NCBI GenBank assembly: GCA_964353455.1
Contig: CAYGWP010000517.1
Location: 1 to 10,510 of the forward strand
Direction: 5' to 3'
From: CAYGWP01 sp964353455
Lineage (GTDB): Bacteria > Planctomycetota > Phycisphaerae > FEN-1346
DNA: 10,510 nt
In this document: one piece after another, positions 1-4,972 of the stretch
How the letters are laid out: every line of letters starts with the position of its first letter
Position numbering within the stretch: the first letter of the stretch is position 1
The notes under the pieces: model-generated
What the model was told of the DNA's origin: nothing
The model's database searches: none
What the model saw: the letters and a program-made list of their open reading frames with translations, nothing else
Position numbers and translations under genes: made by a program

Positions 1-1136
1 ACCAGCCGGTAGCGGCGCTCCGCCTCGCTGAACCGGCCGGCGAAAAACAGGCTCTCCGCGGCGAAGAAAAGCGCTTCCTCGGCCTGCGGCGAATCGGGAT
101 ACTTCTCCATAAGTTCAACCGCGAGGGCGTAGGCCTCGCGATGGCGGCCGGTGGTGATGTGTTCGGCGATGCGGGTCTCCCACTCTTTGCGTTCAGCGAT
201 GGCGGCGTTGCGGCGGAGTTCCTCGATCTGGTCGCGTAGTCGGAGGGCCTCGGGGCTGTCCGGGTGGTTTTCCATGAGGGTCTCTGCGGCGCGAAGGGCC
301 TGCCGCCAGTGCTTGCGTGCCACGATGTGTTCGATCTCGCGGTAGAGCCGCTGCTGCTCCTGTCGCTGGCCGGCCCCTTGCTCGATGCGGACGGTTTCGG
401 GGAGGCGCGAGGCCTCGGGGTTTTCGGGGAACTGCTCTGCGAGGCCGCGTGCGAGTTCCATGGCGCGTTCCCATAGACCGAGGCCCATATACCGCTGGAC
501 CTGCTCGGAGATGTTTGCGATCTCGGTATGCTCGTGCTGTCGGAGGGCCTCGGAGAGTTGGGCTTCGAGTTCCGCGACGGAGGGGTCGTCGGCGTAGCGC
601 AGGCGGAACTCTTCGAGGCGCTCGTTGCTGTCGCGGTACTTTCCGGCCTTGATGAGGGCCTCGATCTCGCGGCGGAGGGCCTGCTGGCGATGCTTCTTGG
701 CCAACTGGCGCTTGGCGGCCTTCTCGGAGTCGCCCAGGAGCGTGTTCTCCATGATCTCCGACAGAAGGCTGACGACCTCCTCGTGCGATGCGCCGCCGAC
801 CTCGGCCGCGCCGGCGGTCATTTCGGGTCTCTTCTGCGCCAGGTCGCGCATCATGCGTTCCATGAGTTTCGCGCTGACGGCCGCGCTGAAAAGATATTTG
901 CACGCCAGGGCCAGGCCGATCGCCAGGGCGCCGAGGACGACGCCCGCAATCAGCATCGCGAGCCTGGGGAGCCAGTACTCGCCGCCGGCGTCGCCCGGGG
1001 CGATGACGGCGTAGGTCCCGACGCACAAGCCGCTGAAGAACCACAGGAGCAGACCGAGGACCCACAGCAGGGCCACCGTCCATTGAGGCCGCGGGAGTTC
1101 CCGGCCCAGTTGTCCGCCGCCCAGAAGCCTGGTCAT
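1..1136 (-). CDS. Two-helix membrane protein with 55-residue TPR-like repeats (3' end outside window)
   Basis: This gene is open from its ATG at 1136 to the left edge (378 complete codons) with no stop, so the C-terminus is missing. A good ribosome binding site (AAAGGAGAGG, about 4 bases upstream) fixes the start. Two hydrophobic helices lie at about residues 19-46 and 58-83, so it is probably an inner-membrane protein with a short N-terminus and a large soluble domain. Residues 155-378 are helical and charged, with TPR-like units of the type K-x-W/Y-x-x-A...L...P-[DE]-[SN]-P-E-A. Anchor positions Y167, W222, W277 and H332 are exactly 55 residues apart, as are the prolines P185, P240, P295 and P350. 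A further unit (FFAGRFSEAERRYR, from about 364) begins before the edge. TPR arrays usually bind protein partners or serve as assembly scaffolds, but nothing here names the partner. The topology is inferred from hydrophobicity only. Its upstream neighbour is the candidate small RNA, transcribed away from it. Confidence 0.85.
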   Translation of the reverse strand, partial: MTRLLGGGQLGRELPRPQWTVALLWVLGLLLWFFSGLCVGTYAVIAPGDAGGEYWLPRLAMLIAGVVLGALAIGLALACKYLFSAAVSAKLMERMMRDLAQKRPEMTAGAAEVGGASHEEVVSLLSEIMENTLLGDSEKAAKRQLAKKHRQQALRREIEALIKAGKYRDSNERLEEFRLRYADDPSVAELEAQLSEALRQHEHTEIANISEQVQRYMGLGLWERAMELARGLAEQFPENPEASRLPETVRIEQGAGQRQEQQRLYREIEHIVARKHWRQALRAAETLMENHPDSPEALRLRDQIEELRRNAAIAERKEWETRIAEHITTGRHREAYALAVELMEKYPDSPQAEEALFFAAESLFFAGRFSEAERRYRL

Positions 1137-1267
1137 GCCGCCTCTCCTTTCGCTGTTGAACTGCCCCGAGCGGCGCCGTAAGACCCGCTGGGACAGCCAC
1201 TTGCCTATCGTCAACGGCCGGCCGCGACCTCAGACTAATGAAATTCTCAGAATTCTCGTAATTCCGC

Positions 1268-1295
1268 TTGACACGCCCGATTTCCGGTTTATGTT
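1268..1295 (+). promoter_or_regulatory. Sigma-70-type promoter for candidate small RNA
   Basis: A perfect -35 box TTGACA (1268-1273) is followed after 16 bases by TATGTT (1290-1295, four of six matches to TATAAT). The stretch just upstream (1239-1264) is AT-rich against a GC-rich background, like an UP element. No plus-strand gene follows within 3.6 kb, so the promoter appears to serve only the short transcript that ends at 1387. Confidence 0.6.
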
Positions 1296-1302
1296 ACTCT
1301 GT

Positions 1303-1387
1303 CAGTTGAGCCCTTAATCAAGTTACCCATCCCAGCGCAAGGGCCTCACTCGTGCGTCTCTGACGTATTGAGTGGGGCCCGATTTTT
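1303..1387 (+). ncRNA. Candidate small RNA, about 85 nt, family unknown
   Basis: The transcript is bounded by a TTGACA/TATGTT promoter and an intrinsic terminator, giving a predicted RNA of about 85 nucleotides. It has no open reading frame with a ribosome binding site. Two structures compete. In one, 1341-1380 folds into the terminator hairpin. In the other, 1307-1315 (TGAGCCCTT) pairs with 1339-1348 (AAGGGCCTCA), nine pairs with one bulge, which would block the 5' arm of the terminator. That is the logic of an attenuator, but no gene follows on this strand, so a trans-acting small RNA is equally possible. I do not recognise it as 6S, SRP, tmRNA, RNase P RNA or a known riboswitch. Existence of the transcript is inferred from the signals only. 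Confidence 0.5.
1341..1387 (+). terminator. Strong intrinsic terminator of the candidate small RNA
   Basis: The arms GGGCCTCACTC (1341-1351) and GAGTGGGGCCC (1370-1380) pair over 11 positions with one G-U pair. The loop itself folds further: 1353-1358 pairs with 1362-1367 around a three-base loop, so nearly all 40 bases are paired. Five T residues (1383-1387) follow. On the minus strand there is no T run after the stem, so it works in the plus direction. Confidence 0.75.
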
Positions 1388-1537
1388 GTGGATCAATCGC
1401 CTCCGCGCCGGATGAGCGCCTGCCCAACCTCGGCAGACTTATTGTAGCAAACCCCCGGCCGACGGAAAACATTTTCCGGCGATATTATGGAAACCTCAGG
1501 CCCTCGGGCGGGGGCACGCTCCGGGCGCGGGTCCAGC

Positions 1538-1571
1538 AAAAAGGCGCGGCAGGTCGGTGGCCCGCCGCGCC
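1538..1571 (-). terminator. Intrinsic terminator of the PEP-CTERM gene
   Basis: Read on the minus strand, the stem GGCGCGGC / GCCGCGCC (1564-1571 and 1543-1550) is followed directly by five T residues (1542-1538). Two further G-C pairs continue inside after one mismatch. It lies 28 bases past the stop codon of the secreted protein and faces the small RNA terminator about 150 bases away, so the two transcripts converge. Between them (1388-1537) I see only a small inverted repeat, GGAAAACATTTTCC, and no gene. Confidence 0.85.
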
Positions 1572-1598
1572 CGTATCTATAAGAAGGCGGATTTTCCG

Positions 1599-2711
1599 TC
1601 AGCGGCCGCGGACCTTTCGCCTCGCCAGGAGGGCGGCGACCGCGCCGCCCAGCAGGGCCAGCGTGGTCGGCTCCGGAACGGGAGGCGGCTCCGGATGGAT
1701 CGGCGTGGGCGGCGGCTTGGACCCGCCTCCGCCACCGCCCGGATAACCGCCGCCGCTGATGTTCCCGGAGTCCGTGGGATACGGCTGCCCCGGGCTGCCG
1801 ACCAGCGGATCAACCGGCAGGCCGCGCGGATGGTTGATCGGCCTCTCGCGGGGCGCCCAGTCAACCGGCAACTCGGTCGTGCCCACGAGGGCGACCCGCG
1901 TATCGCCCGTCTTATGGCCGCGAGACGCCACCACCGAAACGCTCACTCCCATCTGCGACAGGAACGTCGGCAGCACCCCCAGGTCAAGGCCGACCGCCAC
2001 GGCCGACTCCGGTTCATCGACCGGCGTCGGCGCCGCCCTGAGGCCGAACCTGGACGTGCCGCTGCCGATGTCGCGCGAATCCACGCGCCGTACGTGGTCC
2101 ACATCCAGATATGTGTGCGACTCCATCCCCGGACCTTCGAACTCGGCGCGACGGGGCGTGCCGGGCACCTCCAGCGCCAGCATCATCTGCACCGTGACGT
2201 GCGGGCGGACGTAACTGATGCTCGTCTCGGCGGCGTCGGACCAGTCGCGGATCGCGCCGAGCGGCCGGCCGGCCATGATGCGGCCGAACCCGCCCGGACC
2301 CAGGCCCATCAACGTTGTGTTGCCGAACGGGACGGCCCGCTCGTCCGTGTCGGTCTCCGACAGGCCGCTGGCGGCCGGCGCCGCGAAGGACGGCGCCTGG
2401 AGCGACGGCTGCCAGTCGGCCGGGGCACGCAGCACCGCCTGCGGACGATGCGACCGCTGGCCCAGGCCCTTCAACTCATCGGCCAGGGTTGCCTGGTCCA
2501 GCACGCGCCGACCCGACGCCGGCTCGGCGGATGCCAGGTACACGGTCACCGGGTCATGGGCTTCGCCCGTGACCGTTGGGCCGAGATGCAACTCGGGCGG
2601 GCCTGTGGTGTCCAGCGCGGCCGATGGAGCGCCGTGCAGATTCGCCGTGACCGCCGCCAGACAGACGGCGGCAATTGCCCAGATACGGGCCGGAGACAGA
2701 CGATCTTCCAT
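1599..2711 (-). CDS. Secreted PEP-CTERM sorting-domain protein, function unknown
   Basis: The protein has 370 residues. The chosen ATG at 2711 starts a classical signal peptide (MEDRLSPARI, then hydrophobic WAIAAVCLAAVTANLHGA, cleavage near residues 27-31) and is preceded by a GAGGGAG ribosome binding site 8 bases upstream. An ATG at 2762 in the same frame has no such site and would bury the signal peptide. The C-terminus carries a glycine run (about 319-330), a proline-rich spacer (331-346), the motif PEP (346-348), a hydrophobic helix (350-363) and a basic tail RRKVRGR. This is the PEP-CTERM signal, recognised and cut by an exosortase in the inner membrane so that the protein is exported or attached to the surface or matrix. 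The middle (about 30-318) matches no domain I recognise; 165-182 and 245-262 look like beta strands. No exosortase gene lies in the window. The gene stands alone, with its own promoter candidates and terminator. Sorting is well supported; the role of the mature protein is unknown. Confidence 0.9.
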   Translation of the reverse strand: MEDRLSPARIWAIAAVCLAAVTANLHGAPSAALDTTGPPELHLGPTVTGEAHDPVTVYLASAEPASGRRVLDQATLADELKGLGQRSHRPQAVLRAPADWQPSLQAPSFAAPAASGLSETDTDERAVPFGNTTLMGLGPGGFGRIMAGRPLGAIRDWSDAAETSISYVRPHVTVQMMLALEVPGTPRRAEFEGPGMESHTYLDVDHVRRVDSRDIGSGTSRFGLRAAPTPVDEPESAVAVGLDLGVLPTFLSQMGVSVSVVASRGHKTGDTRVALVGTTELPVDWAPRERPINHPRGLPVDPLVGSPGQPYPTDSGNISGGGYPGGGGGGSKPPPTPIHPEPPPVPEPTTLALLGGAVAALLARRKVRGR

Positions 2712-2812
2712 TCGCCTACTCCCTCTAGGGGCGTACGCTGTGAGCACTACCACCCGTAGCACATCTTGGGCCTGTGGGGGCCAGAGATGGGCCTAGAGTG
2801 GTCCCGCCAAGT

Positions 2813-2828
2813 TGTAACGGTCTTGCCA
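2813..2828 (-). promoter_or_regulatory. Sigma-54-like -24/-12 element upstream of the PEP-CTERM gene
   Basis: On the minus strand, TGGCAAGACCGTTACA matches the sigma-54 pattern TGGCACG-N4-TTGCA at 10 of 12 fixed positions with the correct spacing. The weak point is TTAC in place of TTGC at -12, normally an important position. It lies about 100 bases before the start codon. In proteobacteria PEP-CTERM genes are known to carry sigma-54-type promoters linked to the PrsK/PrsR system, which makes the position suggestive. Chance similarity cannot be excluded. Confidence 0.3.
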
Positions 2829-2874
2829 CTTCCCCGGGTGCATCAGCAGGAAGTTTGGGCTTCCCACCGGAGGG

Positions 2875-2902
2875 ATTATACCGCAAATCAAGGGGAAGGC
2901 AA
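2875..2902 (-). promoter_or_regulatory. Sigma-70-type promoter upstream of the PEP-CTERM gene
   Basis: On the minus strand, TTGCCT (2902-2897) is followed after 16 bases by a perfect TATAAT (2880-2875). Transcription would start near 2868 and leave a leader of roughly 155 bases before the ATG at 2711. The leader contains a small inverted repeat (ACTTCC/GGAAGT) but no riboswitch that I recognise. It is an alternative to, or acts together with, the sigma-54-like element downstream of it. Confidence 0.45.
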
Positions 2903-3059
2903 ATCGGGAGGGCGAAAAAGTGCGGAAAATTGGGAATGGCCAGCCTCGGGACGCCGCCGCCAAGCGGCGCCCCGCGGGTGCCCGCCAAGGGGCTGCGGGC
3001 ATGTCAGTACCTTGATGTAACGGCCGTCGGGGCCCGCAAGACGGCTGCCGGCCGGGCTT

Positions 3060-3120
3060 GGCCGGGGGCAGAGCATTGCGGTACACGCCCCATGACGTAC
3101 CGCAATCCCAGCCCCCGGCC
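3060..3120. repeat. Two-stage perfect inverted repeat (20 bp of stem)
   Basis: The outer arms GGCCGGGGGC (3060-3069) and GCCCCCGGCC (3111-3120) are perfect 10-bp complements. After a small internal loop, ATTGCGGTAC (3075-3084) pairs perfectly with GTACCGCAAT (3097-3106) around a 12-base loop. The inner stem is not especially GC-rich, so it is unlikely to arise from base composition alone. There is no adjacent T run, so it is not an intrinsic terminator. Confidence 0.75.
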
Positions 3121-3177
3121 GGTGGTCGCCAAGGCGACCCCCGACGTTTCGCACGCGGGAGGGCAACTCGGCAGCGG

Positions 3178-3205
3178 CCTGCGGCGGAGTCCCGAAAGCC
3201 GCAGG
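3178..3205. repeat. Stem-loop, 8-bp perfect arms
   Basis: CCTGCGGC (3178-3185) and GCCGCAGG (3198-3205) pair perfectly around a 12-base loop. It is one member of the stem-loop block and has no T run beside it. Confidence 0.6.
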
Positions 3206-3260
3206 AGGCGCCTACGCCCTCCCGGTGACCGGCCGGGCCCGCCCACACGGGCACGCCCAG

Positions 3261-3305
3261 CCGGAAGTAACAATGCGCATGGCGGAGCGCTTGTCAAACT
3301 TCCGG
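3261..3305. repeat. Long imperfect stem-loop
   Basis: CCGGAAGT (3261-3268) pairs perfectly with ACTTCCGG (3298-3305). Further inward, ACAA-GCGC pairs with GCGC-TTGT with one bulged T, leaving a 7-base apical loop. The paired arms separated by internal loops resemble a structured RNA or a recombination-site hairpin, but no integron core sequences are present. Confidence 0.6.
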
Positions 3306-3463
3306 GGGTGATGCTGCGAGACGCGGTTCTAACTCCTGTAATGACAGGACGTTACGGCGGTCTGCGGGTCGTGCGTTTTCCCGACACATTGCACGACAAC
3401 TCAGGATTTCGGAAGGGAAACCCCGCAAGACGCCCCCCAATGTCCAATCTTAGCGTCTCTCTT

Positions 3464-3533
3464 AACGCGGAGGCCGCAGAGGACGCCCAAGACATATCCG
3501 TTTGAACGCGGAGACCGCTGAGATCGCGGAGAA
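3464..3533 (+). repeat. Two direct copies of the AACGCGGAGACCGC dispersed repeat
   Basis: Copy A begins AACGCGGAGGCCGCAGAGGA (3464) and copy B AACGCGGAGACCGCTGAGAT (3505); they lie 41 bases apart. Repeats of this kind, which translate as N-A-E-T-A-E in one frame, are scattered in intergenic DNA of many bacteria, planctomycetes among them, and are regularly mistaken for short genes. A third copy in the opposite direction lies at 3829-3860. Confidence 0.7.
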
Positions 3534-3599
3534 AAAGGACCTCCAAAGGACTTACGGCGCTAAGTAAGACCGCAAAAAGTTCCGTTCATTGAAGCCATT

Positions 3600-3627
3600 G
3601 CGCGGTGGGTCTCCGTACCCACCGCGC
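3600..3627. repeat. REP-like palindrome, copy 1
   Basis: Perfect 11-bp arms GCGCGGTGGGT and ACCCACCGCGC enclose the loop CTCCGT. Its core is shared with two further copies at 3649-3676 and 3714-3739, which shows a dispersed repeat rather than a single hairpin. Confidence 0.8.
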
Positions 3628-3648
3628 CATACGCGACAACGCACCTTA

Positions 3649-3676
3649 GCGCGGCGGGTCTCCCGACCCGCCGCGC
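3649..3676. repeat. REP-like palindrome, copy 2
   Basis: Perfect 11-bp arms GCGCGGCGGGT and ACCCGCCGCGC enclose the loop CTCCCG. Compared with copy 1, one base of each arm has changed in a matching way (T-A to C-G), so the pairing is kept. Confidence 0.8.
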
Positions 3677-3713
3677 AAACCGCGTTTTCGACCGCGCCAA
3701 CGTGGCTTCGTCT

Positions 3714-3739
3714 CGCGGTGGGTCGGGAGACCCACCGCG
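3714..3739. repeat. REP-like palindrome, copy 3, inverted
   Basis: Perfect 10-bp arms CGCGGTGGGT and ACCCACCGCG enclose the loop CGGGAG, which is the reverse complement of the copy 2 loop. The copy is therefore inserted in the opposite orientation. Confidence 0.8.
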
Positions 3740-3828
3740 CAAAGGCCTATGTGGCGCTGTAGTGCTACTTGGACCGCAGTATTCGCAGAGAAGCAGGCAC
3801 GCGGAAAAGGGAAAAGAATCCTGTTGTT

Positions 3829-3860
3829 GTTCTCTGCGATCTCTGCGGTCTCCGCGTTAA
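3829..3860 (-). repeat. Inverted third copy of the AACGCGGAGACCGC repeat
   Basis: Read on the minus strand it begins TTAACGCGGAGACCGCAGAG and continues GATCGCAGAG, closely matching copies A and B at 3464-3533 but in reverse. It ends 15 bases from the stop codon of the HNH gene. Together with copy B it brackets the three REP-like palindromes as an inverted pair. Confidence 0.75.
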
Positions 3861-3875
3861 AAGAAATAGAGGGCG

Positions 3876-4529
3876 TCAATCGCGCAGTTCAACGTGCCAG
3901 TAGGCCGCATCCAGGAACTGCTTCCACGACCGGTACTTCTCGCTTCCGGCGTGCAGGCTGATGACGGGGCTGAAGCGCGGCTGGACGGGCTCGCGCACCA
4001 GGTGCAGGCCGGCCTCGGGCGGTGTGCGGCCGCCCTTGCGGACGTTGCACTTCATGCACGCGCAGACGACGTTCGCCCACGTGGTCCGGCCGCCGCGGCT
4101 GCGCGGAACCACGTGGTCGATCGAGAGTTCCGTGGTCTTGAAGCGCTTGCCGCAGTACTGGCACCGGTTGGCATCGCGGGCGAAGAGGTTGCGGCGATTC
4201 AGGCGCACCCGCGTCTTCGGGAGCCGGTCGTACGTCAGGAGCCGTATGACGCGAGGAACGGCGATCTCGAACCGCACCGTCCGCACCCACTCGTGGGCAT
4301 CCGGCTGGAACTGGCGCCTGAGTTGCGACATCTCGGCCCAGGACGTGAAATCGTACGTGGCGAACGTCTCGTCCTCGACCGACACGACCTCCGCCACCTG
4401 CTTCCAGAGCAGAACGAACGCGTGCCGCGCGCGGACCACCCGCACCGCCATGAACAGGCGGTTCAGCACCAGCACGCTCGTATCCAGGGCGCTGGGCAAC
4501 GGGGCCGCAAGCGCCAGTGCCTGACTCAT
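3876..4529 (-). CDS. HNH endonuclease
   Basis: The protein has 217 residues and a zinc-binding HNH nuclease domain at about residues 112-166. The visible motif is C123-x2-C126 (CQYCGKRF), the D138-H139 pair in LSIDHVVPRSRGG, and C158-x2-C161-N162, the usual cysteine-bracketed HNH core; N152 after the H pair fits the Asn position. The N-terminal 110 residues are a helical region with no known domain. HNH domains of this type hydrolyse DNA with a single metal ion. Stand-alone proteins like this are common chromosomal genes in cyanobacteria and planctomycetes, and their cell role is mostly unknown. There is no methyltransferase, restriction, intron or phage gene beside it, so a restriction or homing role is not supported. 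The ATG at 4529 has GGAAAGGG about 6 bases upstream and a promoter close behind. The gene stands alone between repeat regions. The domain call is firm; the function is open. Confidence 0.9.
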   Translation of the reverse strand: MSQALALAAPLPSALDTSVLVLNRLFMAVRVVRARHAFVLLWKQVAEVVSVEDETFATYDFTSWAEMSQLRRQFQPDAHEWVRTVRFEIAVPRVIRLLTYDRLPKTRVRLNRRNLFARDANRCQYCGKRFKTTELSIDHVVPRSRGGRTTWANVVCACMKCNVRKGGRTPPEAGLHLVREPVQPRFSPVISLHAGSEKYRSWKQFLDAAYWHVELRD

Positions 4530-4559
4530 GATCGCCCTTTCCGGATTACCGGACGCATA

Positions 4560-4588
4560 ATCCTAACGCTGCCGCCGGGCCGTGTCCA
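4560..4588 (-). promoter_or_regulatory. Promoter of the HNH gene
   Basis: On the minus strand TGGACA (4588-4583) and TAGGAT (4565-4560) are separated by exactly 17 bases. Transcription would start near 4552, leaving a leader of about 23 bases before the ATG. It is back to back with a plus-strand promoter; the two -35 boxes are 8 bases apart. Confidence 0.55.
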
Positions 4589-4596
4589 GACCTAAG

Positions 4597-4626
4597 TTGA
4601 CCTGAGTTATCCTGGGTTTCGATAGT
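4597..4626 (+). promoter_or_regulatory. Candidate promoter reading into the foldback element
   Basis: TTGACC (4597-4602, five of six) and GATAGT (4621-4626, four of six) are 18 bases apart. The predicted start falls at about 4633, the first base of the foldback element. It could drive the gene at 4973 through a leader of about 340 bases. Confidence 0.4.
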
Positions 4627-4632
4627 GCCGTT

Positions 4633-4861
4633 GCAGGCCCATTCATGGGCCTTTGCCCGCCGAAGGCGGGTATAGCCCCGACCTTTTAGGTCGGGGTGTC
4701 GGCCGGGCGTCCCGCCCCTCCTTTTTTCTTCTTCTCTCCGGCCCCGATGGGGCCGGAGAGAAGAAGAAGAAGAAAAGGGGGCTTATCGCAATGTGTGCCC
4801 GGCATAGAATGCCGGGCCTACACCCGCCTTCGGCGGGCGAAGGCCCCTGGAAGGGGCCTGC
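4633..4861. repeat. 229-bp foldback element with nested hairpins (MITE-like or structured leader)
   Basis: The two ends are inverted repeats of about 50 bp: the left arm from GCAGGCCC (4633) matches the reverse complement of the right arm ending GGGCCTGC (4861), including an identical CCCGCCGAAGGCGGGT stretch. Inside lie separate hairpins: AGGCCC/GGGCCT (4635-4652), CCCGCC/GGCGGG (4656-4670), CCCCGACCT/AGGTCGGGG (4676-4696), a central stem of 20 perfect pairs plus further G-U-containing pairs (4722-4772, loop GAT at 4746-4748), GCCCGGCAT/ATGCCGGGC (4798-4817), and CCCGCC/GGCGGG near 4824-4838. The central stem has a pyrimidine 5' arm and a purine 3' arm, with no T run after it, so it is not a standard terminator. 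No transposase is encoded and no target duplication is obvious. It may be a non-autonomous mobile element, or a strongly folded leader RNA of the next gene. Confidence 0.75.
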
Positions 4862-4972
4862 ATGACGCTGCTACACGCGGCCCGTGTCAATGAGGCATTT
4901 CGCTTGTTCTCTCATCCGCACATTGATATTTTGATTCCACGGTCGTGCTCTACTGTTGGGGGGCAGGATGCC

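Larger units (their letters stand above)
2941..3400. other. Gene-free block dense in GC-rich stem-loops
   Basis: No credible gene lies here; the open frames are low-complexity and carry no ribosome binding sites. Perfect or near-perfect inverted repeats follow one another: CGCCGC/GCGGCG (2955-2969), GCGGG/CCCGC (2974-2985), a two-stage stem at 3060-3120, the palindrome GGTCGCCAAGGCGACC (3124-3139), a stem at 3178-3205, a long imperfect stem at 3261-3305, and GTCGTGC/GCACGAC (3368-3397). The short word GCCAAG or its complement recurs in several loops. The block could be a structured non-coding RNA, a decayed mobile element, or merely a long leader region for the PEP-CTERM gene. I cannot tell which. 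Confidence 0.5.

Noticed and set aside
193..1200. Open frame of 335 codons on the minus strand
   Set aside because: It is Arg/Pro/Gly-rich shadow sequence in another frame of the repeat protein that starts at 1136, which has a good ribosome binding site, membrane helices and a regular repeat.
1557..2759. Open frame of 400 codons on the plus strand
   Set aside because: It is antisense to the PEP-CTERM gene, rich in Arg and Ala with no domain, and would read through the PEP-CTERM terminator stem region.
3273..3297. Minus-strand TTGACA with a TTGTTACT-like -10 in the long stem-loop
   Set aside because: The -10 match is poor and the site lies inside the arms of an inverted repeat; a better promoter for the PEP-CTERM gene lies at 2875-2902.
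3060..3305. Integron attC sites
   Set aside because: The bulged stems look similar, but the core motifs GTTRRRY and RYYYAAC are not found at the stem bases and there is no integrase or cassette.
2774..3505. Open frame of 243 codons on the plus strand
   Set aside because: It runs through the stem-loop block and ends in the dispersed repeat (NAEAAEDA); there is no ribosome binding site and no protein-like pattern.
3464..3739. CRISPR array
   Set aside because: The repeats are few, uneven in spacing and in both orientations, and no cas gene is present.
3560..3879. Short minus-strand open frames containing NAETAEIAE and SPDPPRDE
   Set aside because: These are translations of dispersed repeats and REP-like palindromes, a common source of false small genes.
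4722..4772. Intrinsic terminator in the centre of the foldback element
   Set aside because: The T-rich part is the 5' arm of the stem and the bases after the stem are A/G-rich on either strand, so the required T run is absent.
4862..4972. Upstream ATG extending the membrane protein by 37 residues
   Set aside because: The ATG touches the end of the foldback element, has no ribosome binding site and puts an unrelated stretch before the signal anchor.
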